Assembly: GCF_001641265.1 (NCBI RefSeq)
Contig: NW_020167524.1
Location: forward strand, 1,612,001-1,676,000
Direction of reading: 5' to 3'
Source of the DNA: Pseudogymnoascus destructans
Taxonomy: Eukaryota > Ascomycota > Leotiomycetes > Thelebolales > Thelebolaceae
DNA: 64,000 nt
Position 1 is the first letter of the stretch. Each line of letters opens with the position of its first letter. The notes below the pieces were generated by a model. The model worked only from the letters and a program-made list of their open reading frames with translations, made no database searches and was not told where the DNA came from. This document shows positions 1 to 10,028 of the stretch, in pieces. Made by a program: the position numbers and the translations under genes.

Positions 1-531
1 AAACTACTACTAAACTAACTAAAACTACTACTAAACCACGACTCCTAAAACATTCTCTCTATTCATTCCCTCTTACCAAACCCAATAAGTACTCGGTACA
101 TCTACTCCCAGTCGGAGAGCGGGGAAATCGGGGAAATCACCCACCATCCACCACCCCCCCACATTTCCTACCGTTGTTCGCTGGTTGTACACGATACAAA
201 CCACAACCTACACAAGTACAAGTACCACATCTCACCTGTGCTGTGGTCTGGGGAAATTGCATCTGGGGAAATCTTACCTCGTACCTCTTCCTGCCGACCA
301 AACCTTACTTTTGCTCGACCACCTACATCCCAACGAACATAACGAACATAACGAACATCTATTCACCTGTCGCCCTTTGCGCAAAAGAAGCCAGGCAGGG
401 CCCGGCGACATCAACATCACCCCTATCACCTCCCCAAAAATCCCAACGAACGACACTCCAAATCGAAAGCAACCACACGACCCATCATTCTCATACTCCT
501 CCAAACTGGCTGCACACATCCGCCCACCGCC
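1..531. other. 5' flank of the zinc-finger regulator gene
   Basis: No gene is seen here. The stretch is C/A-rich and precedes the ATG at 532. It contains short tandem duplications (ggggaaatc near 121-137, acgaacata near 334-356). It probably holds the promoter and 5' UTR of the next gene. Confidence 0.4.
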
Positions 532-3500
532 ATGATGCCGCTCCCAGCTGTCGTCGATACCGCCAGCCAGAGCCAGGCCTCCGACCCCGACCCCGACCCC
601 GCCGCCGCCAGCAGGCAGAAGGCAAAGACCCTGCCCTGTCGCTACTGCCAGAAGCGCTTTCGCCGCCTCGAGCACGTTCAGCGCCACGAGCGCACTCACA
701 CCAAGGAGAAGCCTTTCCAATGCCTCTGCGGCAAGACTTTTGGGCGACGGTAGGCCTTCCCCCCCCCCCCCTCGCTCGCCCCCCACGCTCCAGCGCATCA
801 GGGACTAACATGGGAATTGTAGGGATCTCTTGGTTAGACATGAGAAACTGGTACATCTGAATGAGAACAAGCACGATGCGAATCGGCACCATGTAGCCAC
901 TGCCGTGGCGCGCGCAAACGCTGTTAAGGCACAGAGCAGACCGCAGATCACAGCCGCCATCCCGAATCTCATCGATCCGGATCTGCTTGCGCAGCAGTCC
1001 AGCTACCTGCGTACGGGGCCGCCCCAGGAGGTTCCCATGCAGCAGCAGCCACAACGACTACCCTGTTCGCTCGACCTCCTCTCCGACGCAGCAACCCACA
1101 TCGCTTCATCAAACAACCACACCAACCAGCTCCCCCCCATCCACTCCCTCCGCACCGACAGCAGCGCCGAGCCCGAGAGCAAGCGCGCGCGCACGACGAG
1201 CTTCAACAGCCGAGCCGGGGGGGCCAAGGACGGAGCGCGGAGGGGCTCATATCACCACCACGCCACGCTGGGCGAGGCACCGCAGCCGCAGCCGCTGCTG
1301 GGGGATTATAACATCTTCCTCGACGATTTCGGGATCAGTTCGCATGTCTTCCCGCCTATCGATGCGGAGGGGCCGGGGGGGTCGACGTGGTCCCGTCCGA
1401 TGGCACATGTGGGGTACGCGGACACGTCACGGCAGAGCTACGATGCACGCGTTGGTGGACCGCCCGAGCAGGGCCAGCACAGCCGCTTCGACTCGCGCTT
1501 CTCCTCCATAGCGTCCGAGTTCCAGTCACCCCCGCAGCACCCACGCACAGGCGAAGACATCCGCGCCGCAGCCGCCGCCGCCGCCGCCGCTCCGCCATGG
1601 AAAGTAAGCAGCCAGGAGCACCGACACATGCAAGCGAAGGTCGACGAGTTCGCGTCCGTGCTACCAGGGGGCTTTGAGTTCCCGTCACGCTACACGCTCT
1701 CCCGCTTCCTCGAGGGGTACTTCAACGGGTTTCACGAACACGTGCCATTCATTCACCTGCCGACGCTTTCGGTGGCTGCGCTCGCGCCGGAGCTACTCCT
1801 AACGCTCGTGGCGATCGGGGCGCAGTATCGGTTCGAGGCGCATCGAGGGAATGGGCTGTGGTATGCGGCGAGGGCGGTGGCGATTGAGCAGGCGACTAGG
1901 AGGAATAGCGCGATGGTGGCGGAGATTGTGTCGCCGCCGTTGATGAGTGGGAGTGAGAGTGCCGGGTTGAGCCCGCCGTCTACGGGGAGGAGTTTGGGGG
2001 AGGGGGTGGGGGTGGATGGGGAGGTGAATGGGGAGGTGAATGGGGAGGTGAATGGGGAGGTGAATGGGGAGGTGAATGGGGAGGTGAATGGGGAGGTGAA
2101 TGGGGAGGTGAATGGGGGGGTGAATGGGAATGGGCATCGGATGGAGAGGGTTTCTAGTGAGACGAATGATGGAGAGAATTTGTGAGTTCCTTTTTTTTTC
2201 GGAGGCGTTTACAGGCAGGCTTCTGTCCAAGGGATACACATACTAACTACAACACAGCTCCAACTCCCACTCCGCCCGCCTCGAAACCATCCAAGCCCTC
2301 TTCCTCCTCGTCGCATTCGGCACCTGGGCCCCCCGCGTCCTCCTTCGCGAATCCCTCACCCTGCGCAGCTGGCTCGCGCACCTCGTCCAAGAATCCGGCC
2401 TCACCCACCCCTCCACCTCTCACCCCTCCTTGAGCTGGGAAGAATGGGCACGCCTCGAAAGCGAGAAACGCACCAAGTTCCTCGTCTACTGCTTCTTCAA
2501 CCTCCATTGCATCTGTTACGATATGCCCTCCCCGCTGGCGTCGACTTCTATTCATATGTCCCTCCCCCAGACGGCGAGGGAGTGGAAAGCCCCCAGCGCG
2601 CGCGAATGGTCCGACATCCGCCTCTCCTCCCCACCAGTCGAAATCCCCTTCCTCGCCGCCCTAGCCCGGCTCTTCGACCCCCACACCTCCCCCGCCGCCG
2701 ACCTCCCACCACCCTTACCCCCGACGTCCGCACTGGGGAATTACATCCTCATCACCGCCCTAATCCTGCAGATCTTCCTCCTCCGCCAAACAACCGCAAT
2801 ATCCCACCCCCATCTCGCCCCCCACTCCCTCCCCGCCAGCCACCTCGCAAGCCTCTCCCACGCTCTGAAGAACTGGCAAGCCTCCTGGGAACGCACTCCC
2901 GAGTCTTCTCTCGACCCCACCGCCCCCGCCGGTCCCATAGCATTCAACTCCACCGCCCTCCTGCGCCTGGCCTACATCAGACTGCACAGCGATCTCCCGC
3001 CCAACCCCTATCTAGCGCAGAGGGACCCGGTGATGATAGCGAAGGCGTGGGCGGAGGGGGGGAGGGTGGGGAGGGGCGAGGGGGTGGGGAGGGCGGTGCA
3101 GCAGGCGGTATTGGCGCTGGGGGTGCCGATTAGGATTGGGATTGCGTTTGTGGCGAGGACGCAGACGTTTGGGTGGAGTATTCAGCATAGTCTTTGTAAT
3201 GTTGAGTGTGCAGTTTTGCTTTGTGAGTTTTTCTTCTCTCCTTTCTCCCCCCCCCCCCAATCCTTTCCCCTTATGTTTTTTTTCGGTTGTTTTTTCGTTG
3301 TTGGTTTGGAGCTCGGTGGGCTCGGTGGGATGGGTGATAGGGTGGAAGACCAAGGCTAATACGTATACAGGCAAATGGCTCGAGACCATCTCCCTCACCC
3401 CGCACTCCCTCACAACAGATGAACGCAACATCCTCGCCATGGTCCGCAACATGCTCGAGGAGACCGAGTACGCCGTGCCCGCCTCTAACCCCAACCCCTC

Positions 3501-3871
3501 CTCCACCTCATCCTCTTCCGGGGATGCGTCACCAGAAGCAGAAAGTCAGCGCATCAGAGCCCTCGGTGCGGCGGTCGTGAGACTATGGGCCGAAACGTTT
3601 AGGGGAACGCAGATCTTTGATATTGTTGGGGCTATGGGGAGGGGGTTGGAGGTTTATGGGGAGGGGGTTGAGAGGGGGTTTGGTGGGGGTGGGGGGGGTG
3701 AAGTGGGAAAGGGGTTGGATGATGTAAGATGTGTATTTTCAGGCGCGGTACGCGGCTGCAAGTAGGTGGTGGAAAGGCAACGGAGGAGATGCCTGTGCAT
3801 CTACGATTGAGTCGGCGGCCACCCTTGTTAGCACGCCCATACACGCCTCACTACGCAACATGGTGCGGTAG
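532..3871 (+). CDS. C2H2 zinc-finger transcription factor with fungal-specific trans domain
   Basis: Predicted nuclear regulator with two tandem C2H2 fingers near residues 36-90 (CRYCQKRF...HERTH, then CLCGKTF...RHEKLVH). The second finger is split by the first intron. A Q-, A- and G-rich linker follows, then a helical middle region of the fungal-specific factor type (ESGL..PS, SWEEWARLESEKRTKFLVYC, YDMPSPLA). Exons: 532-749, 823-2181, 2258-3222, 3371 to about 3710, and a last exon 3743-3871. Donors are GTAGGC, GTGAGT and GTGAGT, and CTAAC branch points are present in the first two introns. Exon 2 ends in a 12-bp minisatellite coding VNGE repeats. The last exon reads ARYAAASRWWKGN and ends at TAG 3869-3871. 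Its upstream donor is unresolved because it falls in a G-rich stretch, and reading on without splicing stops at 3765. About 980-1000 aa. The DNA target is unknown. Confidence 0.85.
2016..2122. repeat. 12-bp coding minisatellite (ggggaggtgaat)
   Basis: About nine near-identical 12-bp units lie in frame inside exon 2 of the zinc-finger gene. Each codes Gly-Glu-Val-Asn, and the last unit is changed to GGVN. Because the unit is a multiple of three, copy-number change lengthens or shortens the linker without a frameshift. Confidence 0.95.
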
Positions 3872-4385
3872 ATATGGATGGGCGGTACGGATAGAGTCTA
3901 CGCTTGCTGAGGCTGGCGGCGCGGTGGCTGCGGGACGGGTGGCAGGCGTGGGAGCTGCCAGAGAGGGCGGGAGGCGTAGAAGAGCGCGGTGGAGGGAGGA
4001 ACCGCGTCGAGGAACGTGGTCTAGGCTACTATCTAGATCACACTCCTCGGTGCGCCTGTTAGGACCTGCCTCCCGAACCCAGGGTCTGAGGCTGCGTTCC
4101 AGGATTGACGAGGGGAAAAGAGGGGGGGTTCTGGAGACGATGGGTCCCGCCGAGGAGAGAGCGAGATTAAAATAAAAGATATATCAAAATTTCGCTAGCG
4201 GACTATCTGTCTATCGGGGTCATTGTACGATACAATACTCTAGCAGACGTGACTACACTAGTGATATTCTAGCTATGTATAGTAGCAACATCCTCTTCTC
4301 CTCCGGCCAGGGTTGTCGGGTTGTAGATGCACAGATACGAGAGTTTGACTTCTCTATGCTATAGGGACGGGTTCAACAGAGTTAG
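3872..4385. other. intergenic, no gene seen
   Basis: A 148-codon open frame at 3729-4175 overlaps the last exon of the zinc-finger gene in another frame, and its Arg/Gly-rich translation is not convincing. The rest is AT-richer sequence leading into the transposase relic. Confidence 0.4.
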
Positions 4386-4790
4386 AATCGCAAAAGCAAA
4401 AGCCACCGTACACTACAATTTGGAGGTGCTTTAACTGCTGCTCATGCACATGCTACAATTCAACAGAAGGCACAAAAGGAGGTTGATAAACAAGAGAAGC
4501 AAGTTGCTAGAATAGCAAAAGCAGAGGCATCACAAGCAAAGAAAGCTCTTCATCAAGCAGGTGTAGAAGCACGGAAGAGAGAGAGAGAGAGGAAGAAGGA
4601 GGTTATAAGGCTTACTCGGGCAAAAGAGTTTATACCAATTGAGCTCTTGACCCCTATTCTAGATCCAGAGATAGAGGCAAGAGCAAAGGCAGCAGAGGAA
4701 GTAGAAGGAATAGAGATTGTAGATATGGCTAGTGATAGTTCAGAGGGAAGTGATGATGAAAGTGTAGTTTTGACATTGCAGAATAAATGA
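4386..4790 (+). pseudogene. C-terminal relic of a pogo/Fot1-like DDE transposase
   Basis: An open frame without an ATG runs from 4386 to the TGA at 4788-4790 (134 codons). It starts SHRTLQFGGALTAAHAH, continues as a Lys/Glu/Ala-rich probable coiled coil (QQKAQKEVDKQEKQ, KALHQAGVEARKRE), then has LLTPILDPE, and ends in an acidic Ser-rich tail (DSSEGSDDES). This layout is what I associate with the C-terminal tail of fungal Tc1/pogo transposases after the DDE domain; the assignment is from memory of the family. The catalytic core and 5' end are missing: an in-frame stop lies at 4383 and no core is recognised upstream. Codon use is A/T-rich, unlike the GC-rich host genes around it. Direct copies of gggacacttg at 4852-4861 and 4870-4879 may mark the element's 3' terminal region. 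Confidence 0.6.
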
Positions 4791-5660
4791 GAAGAAGTAC
4801 CTCGCTATATGCTTTTCTATATACAGCTACCTACTTATTTTGCCCTGAGAGGGGACACTTGGTTGTGGGGGGACACTTGCTTGATCCGACTGTGAGCGAA
4901 GCGAACAGGCGGTCCCGACGATTACTCCTTACATTCGTTCGTTGATGAGTCGTGTAAATAGGAGGGAACTTTCTCCGCTCGACAGGCACTCTAAAGCAAT
5001 ACAGCCGACACGACAAACTCAATGATAACCGCGTGTGCAATATCTAGGCCGCGCCGTGCCCTGTCCGAGTATTGCATTTTGTCGAGTTAAGTTGTAAGAT
5101 GAGACGGGATTCTTAATCAGAACAATAGAATCTACACGGATTATTCTCTACACTTCGTACACGTCATCAAGCATATTAAGGTTGACAAGAATGGTATTCT
5201 GGCTGCGGAATTACAGGAGCGCCGAGGGCCTGGCTAAGGACCAGGCTGCGCTGTGCTGTGCAGTACAGTCTCATCGATACTAGGACGGGAGCGTCTGGAT
5301 GGCTGGATAGGCCGTGGCGGTCTCACCTGATGAGAGGAGATTGCGCGTAGGTGCTGTGGGAAAATAACCGTTGATATGGGGAATATTGGGTTTGGGACAT
5401 ATATTGATATTGCGTTGCTTCGATGCCATGTCGCGGGCTTTATTTACTTCCCAATCTCGGGGAGAAATTCGAGATTGCAAATATCTGATATCTGGCCCGA
5501 TGGGGGTGTAAGACATGGAAAGTGCGTTCCTGACAGGTAGGTGAGGTGGTGGAGGTCTGGCCAGGGAGGGACAGGGGATTTTGGTTAAGAAGGTCTGGAT
5601 CGTCAGCAAGAAGCAAGCAAACCATTACAAACTCCAGCACAGACAGCCAGACTCTTTCAA
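4791..5660. other. intergenic, possible transposon end then unannotated
   Basis: The first 100 bp contain the duplicated gggacacttg motif, possibly the terminal repeat of the pogo-like relic. The remainder shows no convincing coding frame. It should contain the promoter of the secreted-protein gene at 5712. Confidence 0.35.
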
Positions 5661-5711
5661 TTGACACAGCCAAAGTCAAGTCAAATCAGCTCTTCCTCAA
5701 CCACCACCACC

Positions 5712-6395
5712 ATGCACCACCCCACCCTCCCCGCCCTCCTCACCCTCCTCCTCACCCTCCTCCTCACCCTCCTCCTCACCCTCCTCCTCACCCTCCTCCT
5801 CACCCTCCTCCTCACCCTCCTCCTCACCCTCCTCCTCACCCTCCTCCTCACCCTCCTCCTCACCCCCCTCGCCCTCGCCGACGCCTGCGTCGAATCCGGC
5901 CCCGCCGCCGAAGTAACCGCCGTCTCCTACTGTTGCGCCAAAGTCTCGGGCACGTGGTACCAACTCTACCCCGTTCAAGCTATCTGCGTCATCGCTGAGT
6001 ATCCCGGGGCAGGGGGAGGGGTTAGGGGGTGTGGGGACGGGGACGGAGGCGCCGAGGACTACTATTGTTGGGTAGGTGGGGGGGAGAGAGGGAGGGGTGA
6101 AGGGGCGCGAGGAGAGAGGAAGAGATGGGGAGGAGAAGGAGAGAAGGAGAGAGATGACGATGAGAAAGGTGAAAATAGGAGAGGTAACAAAGTTTCGGGG
6201 AGGAAGAGACGCGCGATACGATGGCAGTGGCAAGGAGACAGCGAAGTCAGAGGTGTAGTAGTACGAGGACAGACAGACAGGCAGTGGATTGTACATTCCC
6301 CCCCCCAAAAAAGGCATTCGCAGTTCCAAGAACCATTTCCTCGAATGACCAAATATACCTACCCATCCCAGTGGTCCACGCATTTCTCCTGCTGA
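5712..6395 (+). CDS. small secreted cysteine-containing protein with repeat-built signal peptide
   Basis: The frame opens MHHPTLPA, runs through eleven Leu-Leu-Thr units separated by Leu, and then PLALADA, a good signal-peptidase site. The mature part starts CVESGPAAEV and has a CC pair (SYCCAK), ICVIAEYP, a GCG and a YCW, giving six Cys by about position 6069. This resembles small secreted fungal proteins, but I recognise no family. An in-frame ATG at 5661 exists; I prefer 5712 because it puts the hydrophobic stretch at the N terminus and follows a CCACCACC context. Beyond 6070 the frame becomes Arg/Gly/Glu-rich and looks non-coding. A possible donor (GTAGGT) lies at 6072, so the true 3' end is uncertain. 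Possible effector or wall protein; this is inference. Confidence 0.5.
   Translation: MHHPTLPALLTLLLTLLLTLLLTLLLTLLLTLLLTLLLTLLLTLLLTLLLTPLALADACVESGPAAEVTAVSYCCAKVSGTWYQLYPVQAICVIAEYPGAGGGVRGCGDGDGGAEDYYCWVGGGERGRGEGARGERKRWGGEGEKERDDDEKGENRRGNKVSGRKRRAIRWQWQGDSEVRGVVVRGQTDRQWIVHSPPQKRHSQFQEPFPRMTKYTYPSQWSTHFSC
5736..5867. repeat. 12-bp minisatellite (ctcctcaccctc) inside a signal peptide
   Basis: Eleven tandem copies are perfect or nearly so. In the + frame they code Leu-Leu-Thr-Leu and make up almost the whole hydrophobic core of the predicted signal peptide. The strand is almost pure pyrimidine. Confidence 0.95.
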
Positions 6396-7779
6396 TCCCC
6401 TCCAAACTCCCTGTCCTCACGCATTTCTCCGGCTGATCACTTTCAAACCCCTTGTCCCCTGACCCACTCACTCCTGTTCCCTCAACTACAGACTTTCTAG
6501 AATACTTGGCGCCAGCAGAGTGGATGTTGAGTTTGGGGATTTTAATTTACTATAAGAGAGCACAGCACACATTCTCGGGGTATTACCATACTATACCTTC
6601 ACACCACGAGGCGGACATCAAGGCGGACAATTGAGTACTCCTCCGAGACTCGTCCCCCGGCTCGGCGTGATAAGAGCCGGGAACGGCATTATAAGACAGG
6701 GGCATCTCGCCGTCCTCCGCGAGGCGGGCCGCATTTTCAGCCTGCGTGAGAAGTGTAATCTAGACCGGTATTCTCCGCGGCGAGGAAGGAATTGATTTTG
6801 ATCGTTTTTAGGCGGAGGTTTGCCGGGGGGGGGTTAAGTGGAAGGGGTGAGATACCAGCGCTTGGGCGCGAACTGTCTTGAACCGAGCGCCTGGAGCACG
6901 TCGATTGTGATTCGTGTCGATTCTAGCGTCCTAGCTCCTTGAAGCTTTGAGCTTCTTCGAACGTTGGTCTGGTGGGAAAGCCGTGCATTTTGCGGGGGAT
7001 AATGGCGATGGGAAAAAAAATATATTAGGGGGGGTTGATGGAAGTATGGAGGGGATGGAGATACTTCCTGATTTGGCGGTTGATAATATAATCACTTTGT
7101 GTAGGGTATTGGATGCGACTTGGAGTATATTGGTACGCTACAATATTTATTCGTATATATCCTTTCAGCGGTTGTTTATTTGGTTTTATTGATTGTCTAT
7201 GTTATTGGGGTCGTATTAAGAGTGTATTGTGTCTAGAGTTGAATAAAATCACGTCTGAAAAATTAAATATTATGGTAGATAGTGAGCAGAAAATAAAATA
7301 AATATATGTTGCAGTCGAGCGAAATACTACGAACAATAAACTATCTATAGAGCGAGTGCTATTGACCTGCATTTCCGCCGGTAGATAGCAGCTTAGGATA
7401 TCTCGGACCTTTTACTCCAGACCAGGAATGGAAAGGAAAGCTCTAGGCCGTGGAATGATCACTCAAAAATATTTGACATGTATGCCATGATACAGAATGC
7501 ATCTTTACACAATGTTGGTTTCCATTATGCCGCTTGACTACATCACAAGCTTTGCCGTCAATATATACATGTTGGCCTCATTCGACCAGCCCAGTACTGA
7601 TCTGAAAGGACTCCCTCTATCATGATTCATTCCACCCTCCATTTACATTCCGTATCCGACCACCACACCCTTTCATGCTGCTTTAACCTTGTTCCATTCC
7701 ATTCCTCCCTTTTCGACCCATGTCCGATGAATGAAAAACTCGAGATATCCTGACCAGCTCCCAAATCCAGGCAGTCCGC
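6396..7779. other. intergenic, no gene seen
   Basis: Apart from homopolymer runs and an AT-rich patch at about 7020-7330 I see nothing. Short open frames have no recognisable product. The stretch is the downstream flank of both the secreted-protein gene and the convergent GLE1 gene. Confidence 0.4.
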
Positions 7780-9450
7780 TCATCCCCAGATCGGCCGCCC
7801 AGTGCTGAACCCACCGATTCTCGGAGTAGGCTGCTTAAACTGCAATCCGACATCCCTCCTCAACTTATCACCCAGAACAGCCAAAGCCTTGACAGCTACA
7901 GACTGCTCCAGCGCGCGCGCCGGAAACACAACTAGCGCGACGAACATCGCATGCCTCCCAACATCCCCATAGAACTGCAGGAATCGCTGCTCCGAGTTCT
8001 CAATCATGGCCTTGAGCACCGTATACTGCGTATTCGAGGCCTCCTCCGGCGGCGTATCGACTATACTGGCTAATGTGCGCCAGTAGTTTGACGGCGACCA
8101 CGGATTCTTCATCTGCGTCTTTGAGAAATCTCGTAATGCGATGGCTGCGTATCCCGCTCCAAGGCCAGTCATGCGCGTGTTATGGACCTGATCACTAACC
8201 CACTGCCCACCGTCCTTCTTCCACCCTAACCGCGCGCGTCCCTCCTCTGTCTTCTCGTTTCCGCGAAGCCCAAAGAGTACGGGGCATGAGACGCGCATCT
8301 TGCACATCAGGATGTCGACGAGAGATTCGTTGCGCCAGACAAAGTCTTTGTTGGCGAATATGGAAACGGCGACGACGCCGATTGGCTCGGCTGCCTTTGT
8401 TGTCACGCCGGCTTCGTCGATGAATTGAGCGACGACGGCTTTGGCGAATATGTTCATGAGGTAGATGAATAGCGCTGGGAGTTCGCCGTTGTTAACTGCT
8501 CCCTCCACTGGAGCTCTAGGGGTGACTATGACCATGTTTGGGTCCACGGGCGGGCTTTGTAGGCCTCTGAGTGACTCGAGAAGCACACTGTGGATCTTGC
8601 CTTTCTAAAGAACGTATTAGTCGCATGTTTAAACTATGCGATCCAATTTTAATAAACTTACGGGTATCGTCGTTGCTCCCCTCCCGCTCGTAAGCTGTCC
8701 GACAGACTTTCTAATTTCACGGCGCATCTCGCCCGTCTTCTTTTTAAGCCCTGGATCTCTCTTGCCATTGTCGATAATGAAGTGGCGTAGACGTTTTAGG
8801 TTTTGGTGTATTTCGAGGTATCTTTGTGCTCCCGGGAGGATGTATGGTGGGGGTTCGGTGCTTATCGTGATAGGCGCAGCTGCAGCTGGCGCTTGTGTCG
8901 CAGCCACAGGTTGAACTTGGGTTGTAGATGGAGCAGGTTGTATTGTTTGAGGCGCTTGTGACGCTGTTACCGGCTGTGTCACAACCGGCGCATCTTGAGG
9001 AACAGCAGCTTGCTGGGGAGCTTGGGGCTGCGCTACTGCCGGCGCAAGTTTTTGAGGTGGTTCTGGAGTCGGGGGAGTAGGTGGCGCTGGAGGAGGAGGA
9101 GGAGGTGTTTTCACGCGCGGAGGAAGCTCGGGGATTGGTACTGTCTTCTTGCGCAGTTCGATGATTCGGGCGCGGTCGTCTGCGAGTTCTTGTTCAAGTC
9201 TCAGACGCTCCTTCTCTTGGCGCTCCTCTTGTAACAATTTCAACCGCGCCTCTCGCAGCTGGTTGTTTTGGAATACGCGGATAGCCTGTTCGCGGACACG
9301 GTTGTGCTCTCTCAAAGCAGTGTCAAGCAGGTTCTCGTGGACTGCCTCAGGGCTCATTGAATGGCCATCGGGACTGGGAACGGAGCCGAAGGAATTGAAG
9401 AATCCCGACCTGGGCGGGGTGTCATCCACCGACCCTCTGAAATGAGCCAT
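7780..9450 (-). CDS. GLE1: mRNA export factor GLE1
   Basis: GLE1 acts at the cytoplasmic face of the nuclear pore, where with inositol hexakisphosphate it activates the DEAD-box helicase Dbp5 to release exported mRNPs (family knowledge). Two exons, 9450-8662 and 8604-7780 on the minus strand, joined phase 0 across a 57-bp intron (GTAAGT...TTTAG, branch CTAAT). 537 aa, normal for fungi. Seen: an N-terminal coiled coil (residues about 50-110, LLQEERQEKERLRLEQE), a long Pro/Gln/Ala-rich linker, then the conserved C-terminal helical domain starting near YLEIHQNLKRLRHFI and containing GELPALFIYLMNIFAKA, VLFGLRGNEKTEEGR and LGAGYAAIALRDFSK. The ATG at 9450 is the first usable start; the frame continues open upstream without ATG. 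It shares a 578-bp divergent promoter with SSD1. Confidence 0.95.
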
Positions 9451-10028
9451 GTCGGCAAACCCAATGTGCTGTCGTTTGCCGTTGTGAAAGATGTGATGCA
9501 GCTTCAATGGAGGTGAGAGTCGGTAGGTGAGGTTGGTTGGCGTCCCTTGTTAGAACGCGTTTGGCACAGTATCGAAAAGGGTGGCAGAAATGTGGGACTA
9601 GTCAGACTATAGTGTGAGGGCGGTGTATCACGTGCCACTACCCCATTTACGCCCAACTTGGAACACAGCTCCCAGCTTACATAAGCTACTTTTTACCACT
9701 GTACAAAAGGCAACTAAGCCGCTTTCAGTTACGAAACAGGTATGTGAGGTAAACCCCATACCTCCCCGTACCGCAAGCAAACCCTCACTTTCTCTTCCGT
9801 CATAGCACCTTCCTCCTTCCTTCCTTCCTTCCTTCCTTCCTCAATACCACTCCTTCCACAGATACTATCCATCTCGATCTTCAGAGTCACTCCTTCAGAG
9901 CTCCAGATTCTACCCATCCCCTCCTTTTGCCAGCTATCCAAACAGCTGCCAAATACGTCACCAATTACAATACATTCACACTTCAAGCTATCAGGATCGT
10001 CATTCGCAACATATCTCAGCACTCCATC
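9451..10028. promoter_or_regulatory. divergent promoter region between GLE1 and SSD1
   Basis: The 578 bp separate the two ATGs, which point away from each other. The region holds a CCTT tetranucleotide run (about 9808-9842) on the SSD1 side, followed by pyrimidine-rich sequence typical of fungal 5' leaders. Individual factor sites were not identified. Confidence 0.6.

Noticed and set aside
3729..4175. 148-codon frame after the zinc-finger gene
   Set aside because: It overlaps the better-supported last exon (3743-3871) in another frame and is Arg/Gly-rich.
5661..5711. Upstream in-frame ATG for the secreted protein
   Set aside because: Using it would bury the hydrophobic core behind a Ser/Thr-rich stretch; the ATG at 5712 gives a normal signal peptide.
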